From Microbacterium sp. CSI-V (GTDB lineage Bacteria; Actinomycetota; Actinomycetes; Actinomycetales; Microbacteriaceae): DNA of 64,000 bases. Made by a program: the position numbers and the translations under genes. Of the stretch, positions 51,481 to 60,173 are shown in pieces (positions within the stretch are counted from its first letter, which is position 1; each line of letters opens with the position of its first letter). The notes under the pieces are model-generated. The model was not told the DNA's origin and did not search any database. It worked only from the letters and a program-made list of their open reading frames with translations. The stretch lies in the NCBI RefSeq assembly GCF_001984105.1, contig NZ_MTQM01000008.1, positions 248,001 to 312,000 of the forward strand, written 5' to 3'.

Positions 51481-52260
51481 GTGACTCTCGCCTCCCCTTC
51501 CCCGGCAGCCACCCTCGCGGGCCCCACCCCGCCGCTGCTGGACTTCCGGAACGTCGCCATGACGTTCCCCAACGGCACCACCGCTCTCTCCGGTGTCGAC
51601 CTCGTCGTCGAGCGCGGCGAGTTCGTCAGCGTCGTCGGCCCCTCCGGCTGCGGCAAGTCGACCCTCCTGCGCATCGCCTCGGGACTCGAGTCCGCGAGCG
51701 AAGGCACCGCGACGGTCAACACCGACCGGATCGGCTACGTCTTCCAGGACGCGACCCTCCTCCCCTGGCGCGACGTGCAGTCCAACGTCGAGCTCCTCGC
51801 CGAGCTGAACTGGCAGCCCAAGCGCATCCGCACCCCCAAGGCCCAGTGGGCCATCGACCTCGTCGGCCTGAACGGTTTCGAGAAGCACCTGCCCAAGCAG
51901 ATGTCGGGCGGCATGAAGATGCGCGCGTCGCTCGCCCGTTCGCTCACCCTCGACCCCGAACTGTTCCTCTTCGACGAGCCGTTCGGCGCGCTCGACGAGA
52001 TCACCCGCGAACGCCTGAACGACGAGCTGCTGAAGATCTTCGTCGAGCAGAAGTTCGGCGGACTGTTCATCACGCACTCGGTCTCCGAAGCGGTCTACCT
52101 CTCCACCAAGGTCGTCGTGATGTCGGGTCGCCCCGGCCACCTCGTCGACACGTTCGAGGTCCCCTTCGACATGCCGCGCGACCCCGAGATCCGCTACACG
52201 GGCGAGTTCGCCAAGCTCGTCGGCGAGGTCTCCCACGCCCTCCGGGAAGGACACTCATGA
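51481..52260 (+). CDS. ABC transporter ATPase, taurine/nitrate/thiamine-precursor type
   Basis: A 259-residue SsuB/TauB-like ATPase. Walker A GPSGCGKSTLL, Q-loop YVFQDATLLPWRDV, signature MSGGMKMRASLARSL, Walker B LFLFDEPFGALDE and H-loop ITHSVSEAVYLS. The signature is MSGGM rather than LSGGQ, common in this subfamily. GTG start at 51481, seven bases after the amidohydrolase stop, with only a weak ribosome site. Overlaps the permease gene. Confidence 0.92.
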   Translation: MTLASPSPAATLAGPTPPLLDFRNVAMTFPNGTTALSGVDLVVERGEFVSVVGPSGCGKSTLLRIASGLESASEGTATVNTDRIGYVFQDATLLPWRDVQSNVELLAELNWQPKRIRTPKAQWAIDLVGLNGFEKHLPKQMSGGMKMRASLARSLTLDPELFLFDEPFGALDEITRERLNDELLKIFVEQKFGGLFITHSVSEAVYLSTKVVVMSGRPGHLVDTFEVPFDMPRDPEIRYTGEFAKLVGEVSHALREGHS

Positions 52261-53153
52261 GCACCACCTCTGCAGAGCCGGTCGTCTCCGAGACGTCCGA
52301 GCCGTCGGCATCCACCCCCGTACCGCCCGTCGGCTCCGCCCCGGCGGCACCGCCCCGCGGTCGCGGCCCGATCTCGCGCGCACTGATCCTCGCCGGTCCG
52401 CCGCTGGGCGTCCTCGCCGTGCTCGTGGGGATCTGGTACCTCATCGCGGGCATCCTCACCGCCACCGGCAAGGGCTTCCTGCTGCCGATGCCGCACGAGA
52501 TGTTCACGAAGGGCTTCTTCGACCCGCAGGTCAGCGTCGACATCTGGACCGCGCTGTTCCGCACCACGGGCGTCGCCCTCACCGGTCTCGCGGTCGCCAT
52601 GGTGATCGGCATCGGCTGGGCCGTCGCGATGTCGCTGGCCCGGTGGGTCGAGCGCAGCACGTACGCGTACGCGGTGATCCTGCAGTGCATCCCGATCCTC
52701 GCCCTGGTGCCGCTGGTCGGCTTCTGGTTCGGCTACGAGTTCACGGCCCGTGTGATCGTCTGCATCCTGATCGCGCTGTTCCCGATGGTGTCCAACACCC
52801 TGTTCGGTCTGCAGTCGGTGGACAAGTCGCAGCGCGAACTGTTCCGCCTTCAGAAGGCGAACAAGTGGACCGTGCTCACCAAGCTCACCCTCCCCGCCGC
52901 GCTCCCCTCGATCTTCGTCGGCATGCGCACCTCGGCCGGGCTCTCGGTGATCGGCGCGATCGTCGGCGACTACTTCTTCCGCCGCGGCGAGCCGGGCATC
53001 GGCTCCCTCATCTCCAACTACCAGTCGCGTCTGCAGAGCGCCGAGCTGTTCGCCGCGATCCTCGCGGCCTGCCTCCTCGGCGTCGTCATCTTCGCCTTCT
53101 TCGGCTGGCTGTCGAAGGTCGCCGTCGGCCGCTGGTACGACGCCGTCCGCTGA
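52257..53153 (+). CDS. ABC transporter permease, SsuC/TauC-like
   Basis: A 298-residue permease with six predicted helices after a 40-residue Ser/Pro/Ala-rich tail. ELFRLQKANKWTVLTKLTLP is the ATPase-coupling EAA loop; ALPSIFVGMRTSAGLSVIGAIVGD is the conserved segment after it. The family imports sulfonates, nitrate, pyrimidine precursors and aromatic acids. ATG overlaps the ATPase stop by four bases. Confidence 0.9.
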   Translation: MSTTSAEPVVSETSEPSASTPVPPVGSAPAAPPRGRGPISRALILAGPPLGVLAVLVGIWYLIAGILTATGKGFLLPMPHEMFTKGFFDPQVSVDIWTALFRTTGVALTGLAVAMVIGIGWAVAMSLARWVERSTYAYAVILQCIPILALVPLVGFWFGYEFTARVIVCILIALFPMVSNTLFGLQSVDKSQRELFRLQKANKWTVLTKLTLPAALPSIFVGMRTSAGLSVIGAIVGDYFFRRGEPGIGSLISNYQSRLQSAELFAAILAACLLGVVIFAFFGWLSKVAVGRWYDAVR

Positions 53154-53181
53154 CGCGGAACCGCCCCCACCTCACAGACAC

Positions 53182-53231
53182 CGGATGCCACGGCACCGCG
53201 CCCTCGGGCGTGCCCGCGGCCGTGGCATCCG
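53182..53231 (+). terminator. GGATGCC hairpin between permease and binding-protein genes
   Basis: 13-bp arms CGGATGCCACGGC / GCCGTGGCATCCG enclose 24 bases that themselves can fold (CGCCC..GGGCG). Located inside the operon before the binding-protein gene. Third GGATGCC-type stem in the window. It may stabilise the downstream binding-protein message. Confidence 0.6.
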
Positions 53232-53290
53232 CCCCCTCCTGCACCACCTCCGCACCCGAGAGCTCCACCCGTCACAGAAAGTGAAACAGC

Positions 53291-54469
53291 ATGAAGCGCA
53301 GCACCCTCGTCCGCGGCACCGCCGTCACCGGCGCGTTCGCGATCGCCCTCACGCTCACCTCGTGCGCCGGCAGCGCCGCGGATTCGGCGCCGAGCAGCTC
53401 CGACCTCACCGTCGGCTCGGTCGACCTGTCGGCCGACTGCCCCGCGACCATCGTCGTCCAGACCGACTGGAACCCCGAGGCGGAGCACGGTCACCTCTAC
53501 GAGATGATCAAGGACGACTACACGATCGACGCGGGCACCAAGGCGGTGACCGGCCCCCTCAAGGTGGACGGCGAGTACACCGGCGTCAACCTCGAGATCC
53601 GCGCCGGTGGACCGGCGATCGGATTCCAGACCGTCTCGGCCCAGATGTACCAGGACGACTCGATCACCCTCGGCTACGTCAGCACCGACGAGGCGATCCA
53701 GCTCTCGAGCACGACCCCGACCAAGGCCGTCATGGCGCCGCTGGACATCAGCCCGACCATGGTCATGTGGGACCCCGAGACCTACCCCGACGTCAAGACC
53801 ATCCAGGACGTCAAGCCGGCCCTCGAGAAGAACGGCGGCGTGTGGCGCTACTTCGACGGCTCGGCGTACATCGAGTACCTCAAGAGCGCGGGCCTGGCCA
53901 GCGCCGACATCCTCGACGGCTCGTACGACGGCACCCCGTCGAACTTCGTCGCCGCCGGCGGCAAGGACATGCAGCAGGGCTTCGCCTCCGCTGAGCCCTA
54001 CGTCTACCAGAACGAGGTCTCGGCCTGGGGCAAGCCGGTGGACTTCGCCCTCATCCACGACTCGGGATGGCAGACCTACCAGTCGTCCATGTCGGTCAAG
54101 GCCGCGGACTTCGACACGCTGAGCCCCTGCCTCACCAAGCTCGTCCCCCTCCTGCAGAAGGCGGGCGTGGCGTACTACCAGGACCCGAAGGCCGCCAACG
54201 ACCTCATCCTGAAGCTCGTCGAGGAGTACGACACGGGCTGGACCTACACGCAGGGCGTGGCCGACTACTCGGTCAAGACGCAGGTCGACCTCGGCCTCGT
54301 GGGTGACGGCCCCGACTCCACCTACGGCAACTTCGACGACGCCCGCTTCGCGGACTTCTTCGACAAGGCCAGCAAGGTGTACACCGACCTGGGTACCCCG
54401 CCCGCGTCCGGCTACACCGCGAAGGACCTGTACACCAACGAGTTCATCGACACGTCGATCTCCTTCTGA
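53291..54469 (+). CDS. Solute-binding lipoprotein of the ABC importer (NMT1/TauA-like)
   Basis: A 392-residue lipoprotein: signal peptide ending in TLTSC with a Ser/Ala linker, then an SBP of the SsuA/THI5 type. QTDWNPEAEHGHLYEMIK and NLEIRAGGPAIGFQTVSAQM form the first lobe; LGYVSTDEAIQL contacts the ligand site. The WNPEAEHG pattern resembles THI5/NMT1 proteins that bind formylaminopyrimidine-like precursors. A ring-containing nitrogen compound is therefore plausible as ligand. Weak ribosome site before the ATG. Confidence 0.85.
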   Translation: MKRSTLVRGTAVTGAFAIALTLTSCAGSAADSAPSSSDLTVGSVDLSADCPATIVVQTDWNPEAEHGHLYEMIKDDYTIDAGTKAVTGPLKVDGEYTGVNLEIRAGGPAIGFQTVSAQMYQDDSITLGYVSTDEAIQLSSTTPTKAVMAPLDISPTMVMWDPETYPDVKTIQDVKPALEKNGGVWRYFDGSAYIEYLKSAGLASADILDGSYDGTPSNFVAAGGKDMQQGFASAEPYVYQNEVSAWGKPVDFALIHDSGWQTYQSSMSVKAADFDTLSPCLTKLVPLLQKAGVAYYQDPKAANDLILKLVEEYDTGWTYTQGVADYSVKTQVDLGLVGDGPDSTYGNFDDARFADFFDKASKVYTDLGTPPASGYTAKDLYTNEFIDTSISF

Positions 54470-54595
54470 TCGACCCGGCCCGGTCCGCCTCGTGCGGGCC
54501 GGGCCGCATCCCGCACGCTCCACCCCACCCGGCCGCCTCCCACCGCGGCCCCGACACCTGGCATCCACCCCACCCGCGTCACCCGGAGACACCCC

Positions 54596-55927
54596 ATGAG
54601 CGACACCGCCACCCGCGTCCTCTCCCTCGAGGACGACCTGCTCGACCTGCTCGGTCCCGCCGCCGTCAGCACCGAACCGCGCGTGCGGGAGCGCGCGAGC
54701 GTGGACGGGTCGCCGATGTCGCCGATCATCGCCGCCAAGCTCCCCCTCGGACTCGCCGACCTCGTGGTCTTCCCCGCGGATGCCGAGCAGATCGCGATCG
54801 CGGTCGCCGCCGCCGCGCGGCACGGCGTGCCCGTCACCGTCCGCGGCAAGGGCACCGGCAACTACGGCCAGGCCATCCCGATGCAGGGCGGCCTCGTCGT
54901 CGACACCACCCGCGCCAAGGCGATCGTGGAGGTCGGCGACGGCTTCATCACCGCCGAAGCCGGAACCCCCATGGTGCTGCTCGAACAGGCCGCATGGGCC
55001 GCGGGACAGGCGCTGTGGATGTACCCCTCGACCGCGCAGTCCACCCTCGGCGGCTTCCTCTCCGGCGGCTCCGGCGGCACCGGCTCCATCGAGCACGGCT
55101 CGAACGACCGCGGCTTCGTCGCCGCGCTCGACGTCGTGCACGCCGACGGCAGCGCCGACATCATCCACGTCGAGGGCGACGAGGCCCAGAAGTACGTGCA
55201 CAACTACGGAACGGCCGGCGTCATCGTCCGCGCCACCGTCCGGCTCGAGCCGCTGCGCGAGTGGCGCGGGCTGTGGGCCAGCTTCCCCGACTTCTCGGGC
55301 ACCCTGGCGGTGCTGCAGACCATCGGCAACCTCGACCCCACCCCGCGCCTGGTGTCGGGCGACGGGCCCGAGATCTCGGCATCCCTCCCCGCCGACGAGG
55401 CGATCCCCGAGGGCCGGTCGAGCCTCCGCGCGATCATCGACGCGTCGCTCATCGACACCGTCACCGCGATCGTCGAGGGCGCGGGCGGCCGCGTCGAGGC
55501 GGTGCGCGAGGGGCCGCAGGCCAGCATCCGCCTGTCGATGCTGAGCTACAACCACCCGATCGAGTGGTACCAGAAGAGCCAGCCGCACGAGGTGTTCCAC
55601 CTCGAGGTCGCCGGAACGCCGCTCGCCGAGGACGTCGACGCCGTCGAGGCCGTCTTCGCCGGGGGGAAGCTGCACATCGAGTCGACGAAGGCCTTCCCGA
55701 TCGGCATGCTCGCCGCTCCCTACGTCAGCGAGGAGGACGTGTACCGCGGGATCGCCGACCTCAACGCGATCGGCGTCGGCGTGCACAACCCCCACCAGTG
55801 GAACGTCGACTTCAACGTCGAGCAGACCGCGGAGCTCGCGCGTCTCACCGACCCGAACGGGCTGCTGAACCCCGGCAAACTCAACCCCGACTACTCGGGC
55901 GCACGCAAGGGAGCGATCATCTCGTGA
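54596..55927 (+). CDS. FAD-linked oxidase (VAO/PCMH type)
   Basis: A 443-residue FAD-binding oxidoreductase. The PCMH fold is evident: VTVRGKGTGNYGQAIPMQGGLVVDT, STLGGFLSGGSGGTGSIEHG, VVHADGSADIIHVEGDEA; the C-terminus ends in LLNPGKLNPD, as in glycolate or D-lactate oxidases. It probably oxidises a hydroxy or amine group of the imported compound. No covalent-flavin His/Cys was identified. GGAGA site before the ATG. The stop overlaps the creatininase-like gene. Confidence 0.87.
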   Translation: MSDTATRVLSLEDDLLDLLGPAAVSTEPRVRERASVDGSPMSPIIAAKLPLGLADLVVFPADAEQIAIAVAAAARHGVPVTVRGKGTGNYGQAIPMQGGLVVDTTRAKAIVEVGDGFITAEAGTPMVLLEQAAWAAGQALWMYPSTAQSTLGGFLSGGSGGTGSIEHGSNDRGFVAALDVVHADGSADIIHVEGDEAQKYVHNYGTAGVIVRATVRLEPLREWRGLWASFPDFSGTLAVLQTIGNLDPTPRLVSGDGPEISASLPADEAIPEGRSSLRAIIDASLIDTVTAIVEGAGGRVEAVREGPQASIRLSMLSYNHPIEWYQKSQPHEVFHLEVAGTPLAEDVDAVEAVFAGGKLHIESTKAFPIGMLAAPYVSEEDVYRGIADLNAIGVGVHNPHQWNVDFNVEQTAELARLTDPNGLLNPGKLNPDYSGARKGAIIS

Positions 55928-56703
55928 GCCGTCTCCTCGCCGAGCTCAGCGGCCCCGCCGCAGCCGAAGCCCTCACCGATAAGTCGATCATCGTGCTGCC
56001 GACCGGCGCGATCGAGCACCACGGTCCGCACCTGCCGCTCGCAACGGATGCCATCGTCGCCGAGGCCTCGGCCACGGCCGCGGTCGCGCGCGCCGCCGCG
56101 CAGGGCATCGACGTGTGGCAGCTGCCCACGCTGTCGATCACGAAGTCCGACGAGCACTCCTGGGCGCCGGGCACGCTGTGGCTCACGCCCGAGACGATGA
56201 TGCAGACCATCGTCGACATCGGCCGGTCGCTCCTGACCACGCGCGCCCGCACGCTGGTGTTCCTCAACGGACACGGCGGCAACGTCGCGCTGCTGAACGT
56301 CGCGAACCGTGAGCTCCGCCGACGCTTCGGTCTGCGGACGTTTTTCATGCCCGCCGCGCGCGTGCCGTCCTTCAACGGCACCGACGGCGGTCCCGACGAG
56401 CACGGAACCGGTATCCACGCCGGGCACGGCGAGACGAGCATGATCATGCACCTGCGGCCCGAACTCGTGGATGCCTCGAAATTCGAGGCCACCGTCCCGG
56501 CGCACATCGGCGACTTCCGGCACATCGGCTTCAACGGCAAGCCCGTGACCTTCGGCTGGCTGTCGAACGACTTCGGCCCCACGGGGGTGCTCGGTGACCC
56601 GACGGGCGCCAACGCCGCCCACGGCGCCGAGCTGTTCGAGGACAGCGTGTCGTTCGTCGTCGAAGCGCTCGGGGAGATCAGCCGATTCGACTACACGGCG
56701 TGA
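55924..56703 (+). CDS. Creatininase-family amidohydrolase
   Basis: A 259-residue metal-dependent cyclic amidase. PTGAIEHHGPHLPLATDA supplies Glu, His and Asp ligands; FLNGHGGNVALLNVANREL is the second signature; GIHAGHGETSMIMHL the third. The family opens cyclic amides or formamides: creatinine, FAPy intermediates (ArfB), the mycofactocin peptide (MftE). With the cytosine-deaminase-like enzyme and THI5-type receptor, a cyclic N-containing substrate fits best. GTG start overlapping the oxidase stop. Confidence 0.9.
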   Translation: MSRLLAELSGPAAAEALTDKSIIVLPTGAIEHHGPHLPLATDAIVAEASATAAVARAAAQGIDVWQLPTLSITKSDEHSWAPGTLWLTPETMMQTIVDIGRSLLTTRARTLVFLNGHGGNVALLNVANRELRRRFGLRTFFMPAARVPSFNGTDGGPDEHGTGIHAGHGETSMIMHLRPELVDASKFEATVPAHIGDFRHIGFNGKPVTFGWLSNDFGPTGVLGDPTGANAAHGAELFEDSVSFVVEALGEISRFDYTA

Positions 56704-56743
56704 CGGTGCCCGCGTCCCGCGGGACACCGCGGAAGGGCACGGA

Positions 56744-57952
56744 GTGAGCGTCGCGGCCGAGGCCACGGGCGTCCGCGCCTACGGACAGGTGCTGCGCCTG
56801 CCCGGCGCGCGGACCTTCGTCGCGGCCGGCATCCTGGCCCGGTTCCCCCGGGCGACCCTGTCGCTCGGCGTGATCCTCCTCGTCTCGGCCGCGACCGGCA
56901 GCTTCGGCTCGGCCGGGATCGTCGTCGCACCGCTCGTCGGCGGCATGGCGGTCGCGGCGCCGCTGTGGTCGTCGCGTATGGACCGGTACGGCCAGGCCCG
57001 CGTCATCCTGATCTCGCTCGGATGCCTCGTGCTCGCGGCATCCGCCCTGCTCGCCCTCGTGCTGACGGCGGCGCCGTTCTGGACGTGGCTCGTCGCCGCG
57101 TTCGCGACCGGGGCGGCCACGCCCGACCTCACCTCGGCGGTGCGAGCCCGGTGGACCGTGCTGGCACCGCCGTCGCAGCGGACCGCGGCCCTCGCGCTCG
57201 AGACCATCGGCGACCAGATGGTGTTCATCTCCGGGCCGCCGGTCATCACCGCGGTCGCGGCGGCCGTGAACCCGGCGGTCGCGATGCTCGGCTCTCTGAC
57301 CCTCGGCGTCATCGGAGGGGTGTGGCTGGCGTCGCAGCGCCGCACGCAGCCGGCCGCGAGCGGGGCGACGGGTCGCGCACGTCTGGTGCTGCCCCCGGCC
57401 GGGGTCGTGCCCGTCGCGCTCGCGTGCATCGCCCTGGGCGGCGTTTTCGGGGCGTTCGACGTGACGCTGGTCGGATGGGCCGAGCTGGGAGGACGTCCGT
57501 GGCTCGCCGGACCCGCGTTCAGCGCGCTCGCCCTCGCGATCGCCGTGGGCTCGGTGATCACCGGGGCCCGCGCGTGGAGGCTGTCGCCGATCGCGCGGTT
57601 CATCGGGTTCGCCGGCGCGGCCGCGATCGCCGCGCTGGCGCTGCCGCTCACGCAGGGCGTGACGCCGGTGCTGTTCTTGGCGATCCTCGTCCTCGGCCTG
57701 CTGCTGTCCCCCGTGATGATCTCGGGGATCCTCGTGGCGTCCGCCCGTGCTCCCGAAGGCCGTGTGACCGAAACGCTCGCCTACCCGACCGCCGCGATGT
57801 CGCTGGGCGTCCCGATCGGCGGCGTGATCGCCGGATCGGCCCTGGATGCCACGGGCCCCGCGACCGCGCTCGTGACCATCGCCGTGGCCCTCGCGTGCGC
57901 CGCCGTGATCGCCGTGGCGGGCGAGGCGCTGCTGCGGGTCGCGCGGCGCTGA
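56744..57952 (+). CDS. MFS transporter
   Basis: A 402-residue transporter with 12 predicted helices (RTFVAAGILARFPRATLSLGVI in helix 1; WSSRMDRYGQARVI as motif A). It resembles actinobacterial efflux-type MFS proteins of the YcaD/sugar-efflux group with short loops. Probably exports a product or analogue of the compound handled by the operon. GTG start with GGAAGGG. Last gene of the operon, ending at a bidirectional terminator. Confidence 0.82.
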   Translation: MSVAAEATGVRAYGQVLRLPGARTFVAAGILARFPRATLSLGVILLVSAATGSFGSAGIVVAPLVGGMAVAAPLWSSRMDRYGQARVILISLGCLVLAASALLALVLTAAPFWTWLVAAFATGAATPDLTSAVRARWTVLAPPSQRTAALALETIGDQMVFISGPPVITAVAAAVNPAVAMLGSLTLGVIGGVWLASQRRTQPAASGATGRARLVLPPAGVVPVALACIALGGVFGAFDVTLVGWAELGGRPWLAGPAFSALALAIAVGSVITGARAWRLSPIARFIGFAGAAAIAALALPLTQGVTPVLFLAILVLGLLLSPVMISGILVASARAPEGRVTETLAYPTAAMSLGVPIGGVIAGSALDATGPATALVTIAVALACAAVIAVAGEALLRVARR

Positions 57953-57990
57953 GGGCGTCCCCGGCACCGACGAGAGCGCCGGGACCGCCC
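57953..57990. terminator. Bidirectional terminator between MFS and tctA
   Basis: GGGCGTCCCCGGC (57953-57965) pairs with GCCGGGACCGCCC (57978-57990) with two mismatches, closed by ACCGACGAGAGC. It fills nearly the whole 39-base gap between two convergent genes, so it can end transcripts from both sides. Confidence 0.7.
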
Positions 57991-57991
57991 G

Positions 57992-59536
57992 TCAGCGCGC
58001 GTCGACGTCCGCGCGCTCCGTCCGAACGGCGGGAGCCGCGGCGGCGCGGCGCGCGATCACGCGGTTGCGGACCGCGAAGACCAGGACCACCGCGAGCACC
58101 GCGTAGATCGCCAGGGCGATGGGGCTCTGCACGAGGGTCGTGAGGTCGCCGTTGGCGCTCATCGCGGCATCCCGCAGGCTCGTCTCCGCGAGGGGACCGA
58201 GGACCATGCCGATGATGAGCGGGGCGAGGGGGTAGTCGTTCGTTCGCAGCAGGAACCCGAGGAGCCCGACACCGAGCAGCATGAGGAGATCGAACGTCGC
58301 ACCCGAGGTCGCGTAGATACCGAGTCCGCTGAACACGGCGATCGAGGCGTACAGGTACGGGCGCGGGATGACCAGGAGCTTGGCCCACAGCATCGCGAAC
58401 GGCAGGTTCAGGATCAGGAGCACCACCATCGCGAGGAAGAAGCTCGCGATGAGCGCCCACACCAGGTCGGGAGCCCGCTCGAACAGCAGCGGCCCCGGCT
58501 GCAGGCCGTACTGGCGGAACGCCGCGAGCATGATCGCCGCCGTCGCCGACACCGGCAGACCCAGCGCCAGCAGCGAACCCATCGCCATGCCCGTCGTGGA
58601 GTTGCCCGCGGCTTCCGGCGCCGCGAGGCCGCGGATCGCCCCGGTGCCGAACTTCGGCGTCCGCCGTCTGGCATCCAGTCGCTTCTCGATGCCGTAGGCG
58701 AGGAACGTCGGGATCTCCGAGCCGCCCGCCGGGATGACGCCGAACGGCAGACCGATCGCGGTGCCGCGGAGCCACGCCGGGGTGGCCTCGGCGAGCTCCT
58801 TGCGCGAGAGCCACGGGCGTCCGGTCGGGCGGATCATCGTCTTCCCGGAGATGTGCCGCTCGAGACAGGCGACGTAGATGACTTCGCCGAGAGCCAGGAT
58901 GCCGACGGTCACGGTGATGAGCGAGATGCCGTCGAAGAGGTTCGGCGAGTCCAGCGTGAAGCGGGGCGCGCCCGAGACGCCGTCGATGCCGATGACCGCG
59001 ATCCCGAGGCCGAGGAACAGCGACGCGAGACCCTTCACGGCGTTGTCGGTGACGACCGACGACGTCGCGGCGAACGCGAAGATCGCGAGGGCGAAGAACT
59101 CGGCGGGTCCGAAACTGCTCGAGAGATCGGCCAGCAGCGGCGCGAAGAACACCAGCAGCACCGACGCGATGATGCCGCCGATGAACGCGCCGATCGCGGC
59201 GGTCGCGAGGGCCTGCGCCGCGCGTCCGTTGAGGGCCATCTTGTGCCCCTCGAACGTCGAGGCGATCGCGGAGGCCTGGCCCGGGGTGTTCAGCAGGATG
59301 CCGGTGATCGAATCGCCGAACAGCCCGCCGAAGTACACGCCCGAGAACATGATGAACGCCGCGGTCGGGTCGAGCGAGAACGTCACCGGCAGCAGCAGCG
59401 CCACCGCCATCGACGAGCCCAGGCCCGGCATGACGCCGACAGCGGTGCCGAGCACGCAGCCCACGAGCACCCAGATGAGGTTCTGCCACGTGAGGGCACC
59501 GGCGAAGCCTTCGCCGAGGAGAGCGAGAACGTCCAT
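57992..59536 (-). CDS. tctA: Tripartite tricarboxylate transporter, large membrane subunit TctA
   Basis: A 514-residue membrane protein with about 12 helices. GTAVGVMPGLGSSMAVALLLP and GVYFGGLFGDSITGILLNTPG are the two TctA signature repeats, with a related inverted copy at VIPAGGSEIPTFLAYG. It forms the transport channel for citrate-like or other carboxylates, sodium-driven. Last gene of the tctC-tctB-tctA operon, two bases after tctB. Confidence 0.95.
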   Translation of the reverse strand: MDVLALLGEGFAGALTWQNLIWVLVGCVLGTAVGVMPGLGSSMAVALLLPVTFSLDPTAAFIMFSGVYFGGLFGDSITGILLNTPGQASAIASTFEGHKMALNGRAAQALATAAIGAFIGGIIASVLLVFFAPLLADLSSSFGPAEFFALAIFAFAATSSVVTDNAVKGLASLFLGLGIAVIGIDGVSGAPRFTLDSPNLFDGISLITVTVGILALGEVIYVACLERHISGKTMIRPTGRPWLSRKELAEATPAWLRGTAIGLPFGVIPAGGSEIPTFLAYGIEKRLDARRRTPKFGTGAIRGLAAPEAAGNSTTGMAMGSLLALGLPVSATAAIMLAAFRQYGLQPGPLLFERAPDLVWALIASFFLAMVVLLILNLPFAMLWAKLLVIPRPYLYASIAVFSGLGIYATSGATFDLLMLLGVGLLGFLLRTNDYPLAPLIIGMVLGPLAETSLRDAAMSANGDLTTLVQSPIALAIYAVLAVVLVFAVRNRVIARRAAAAPAVRTERADVDAR

Positions 59537-59537
59537 G

Positions 59538-60173
59538 TCAGAAAGCCCATCCCAGGATGCCGGAGGGCAGGGAAAGCCCCAGCCCCATGTCGAACGCGAT
59601 GTAGGTGAGGGAGCTGATCGTCAGACCGACGAACAGCGCGAACAGCGGCCGCGCGTGCCCGAACCCGCGCGCGATCCCGGCGAACAGCAGGGCCGCGGCG
59701 ATGATCCAGCCCAGGATGCCGAGGAGGAACGCGAAGACCAGGAACGGCCCCACGACCCACGCGAAGGACCGCCAGTCGACGCCGACCGCGCGCTCGGCTG
59801 TGGCGTCGGCCCCCGCAGGGACCTCCACGGAGGCGGCGGTGGCGGCGGTGGCGGGGGCCTCGCTGGCGGCTGGGGTCGTGGCATCCGCCGTCGGGTTCTC
59901 GCTCAGCGACCGCACGGCGGCGATCCCGAGGATCACGGCGAAGACGTACAGGCCCGCGGCGATGATCCCGGGGAAGAACTGCGGCCCGGGGAACGCCGCA
60001 GAGGCGGGCACCCTCATCGTCACGATGCCGTAGACGAGGTACGTCGCGAACGCCGCGAGCACGATCGGCATGACCAGCGCCTTGGCGATGCCGGACGCAC
60101 CGCGTCCGCGACGGAATCGGAGCTTGTCGCCCACGACCGCCGAGACGGAGGTGGGGTTGTTCGACGGCATCAC
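59538..60173 (-). CDS. tctB: Tripartite tricarboxylate transporter, small membrane subunit TctB
   Basis: A 211-residue protein with four predicted helices (VLAAFATYLVYGIVTM, FFPGIIAAGLYVFAVILG, FAWVVGPFLVFAFLLGILG, LFALFVGLTISSLTYIAF), the TctB topology. A low-complexity Ala/Thr/Glu insert lies between helices 2 and 3. Its ATG overlaps the tctC stop by four bases. Helper subunit of the TctA channel. Confidence 0.9.
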   Translation of the reverse strand: MMPSNNPTSVSAVVGDKLRFRRGRGASGIAKALVMPIVLAAFATYLVYGIVTMRVPASAAFPGPQFFPGIIAAGLYVFAVILGIAAVRSLSENPTADATTPAASEAPATAATAASVEVPAGADATAERAVGVDWRSFAWVVGPFLVFAFLLGILGWIIAAALLFAGIARGFGHARPLFALFVGLTISSLTYIAFDMGLGLSLPSGILGWAF

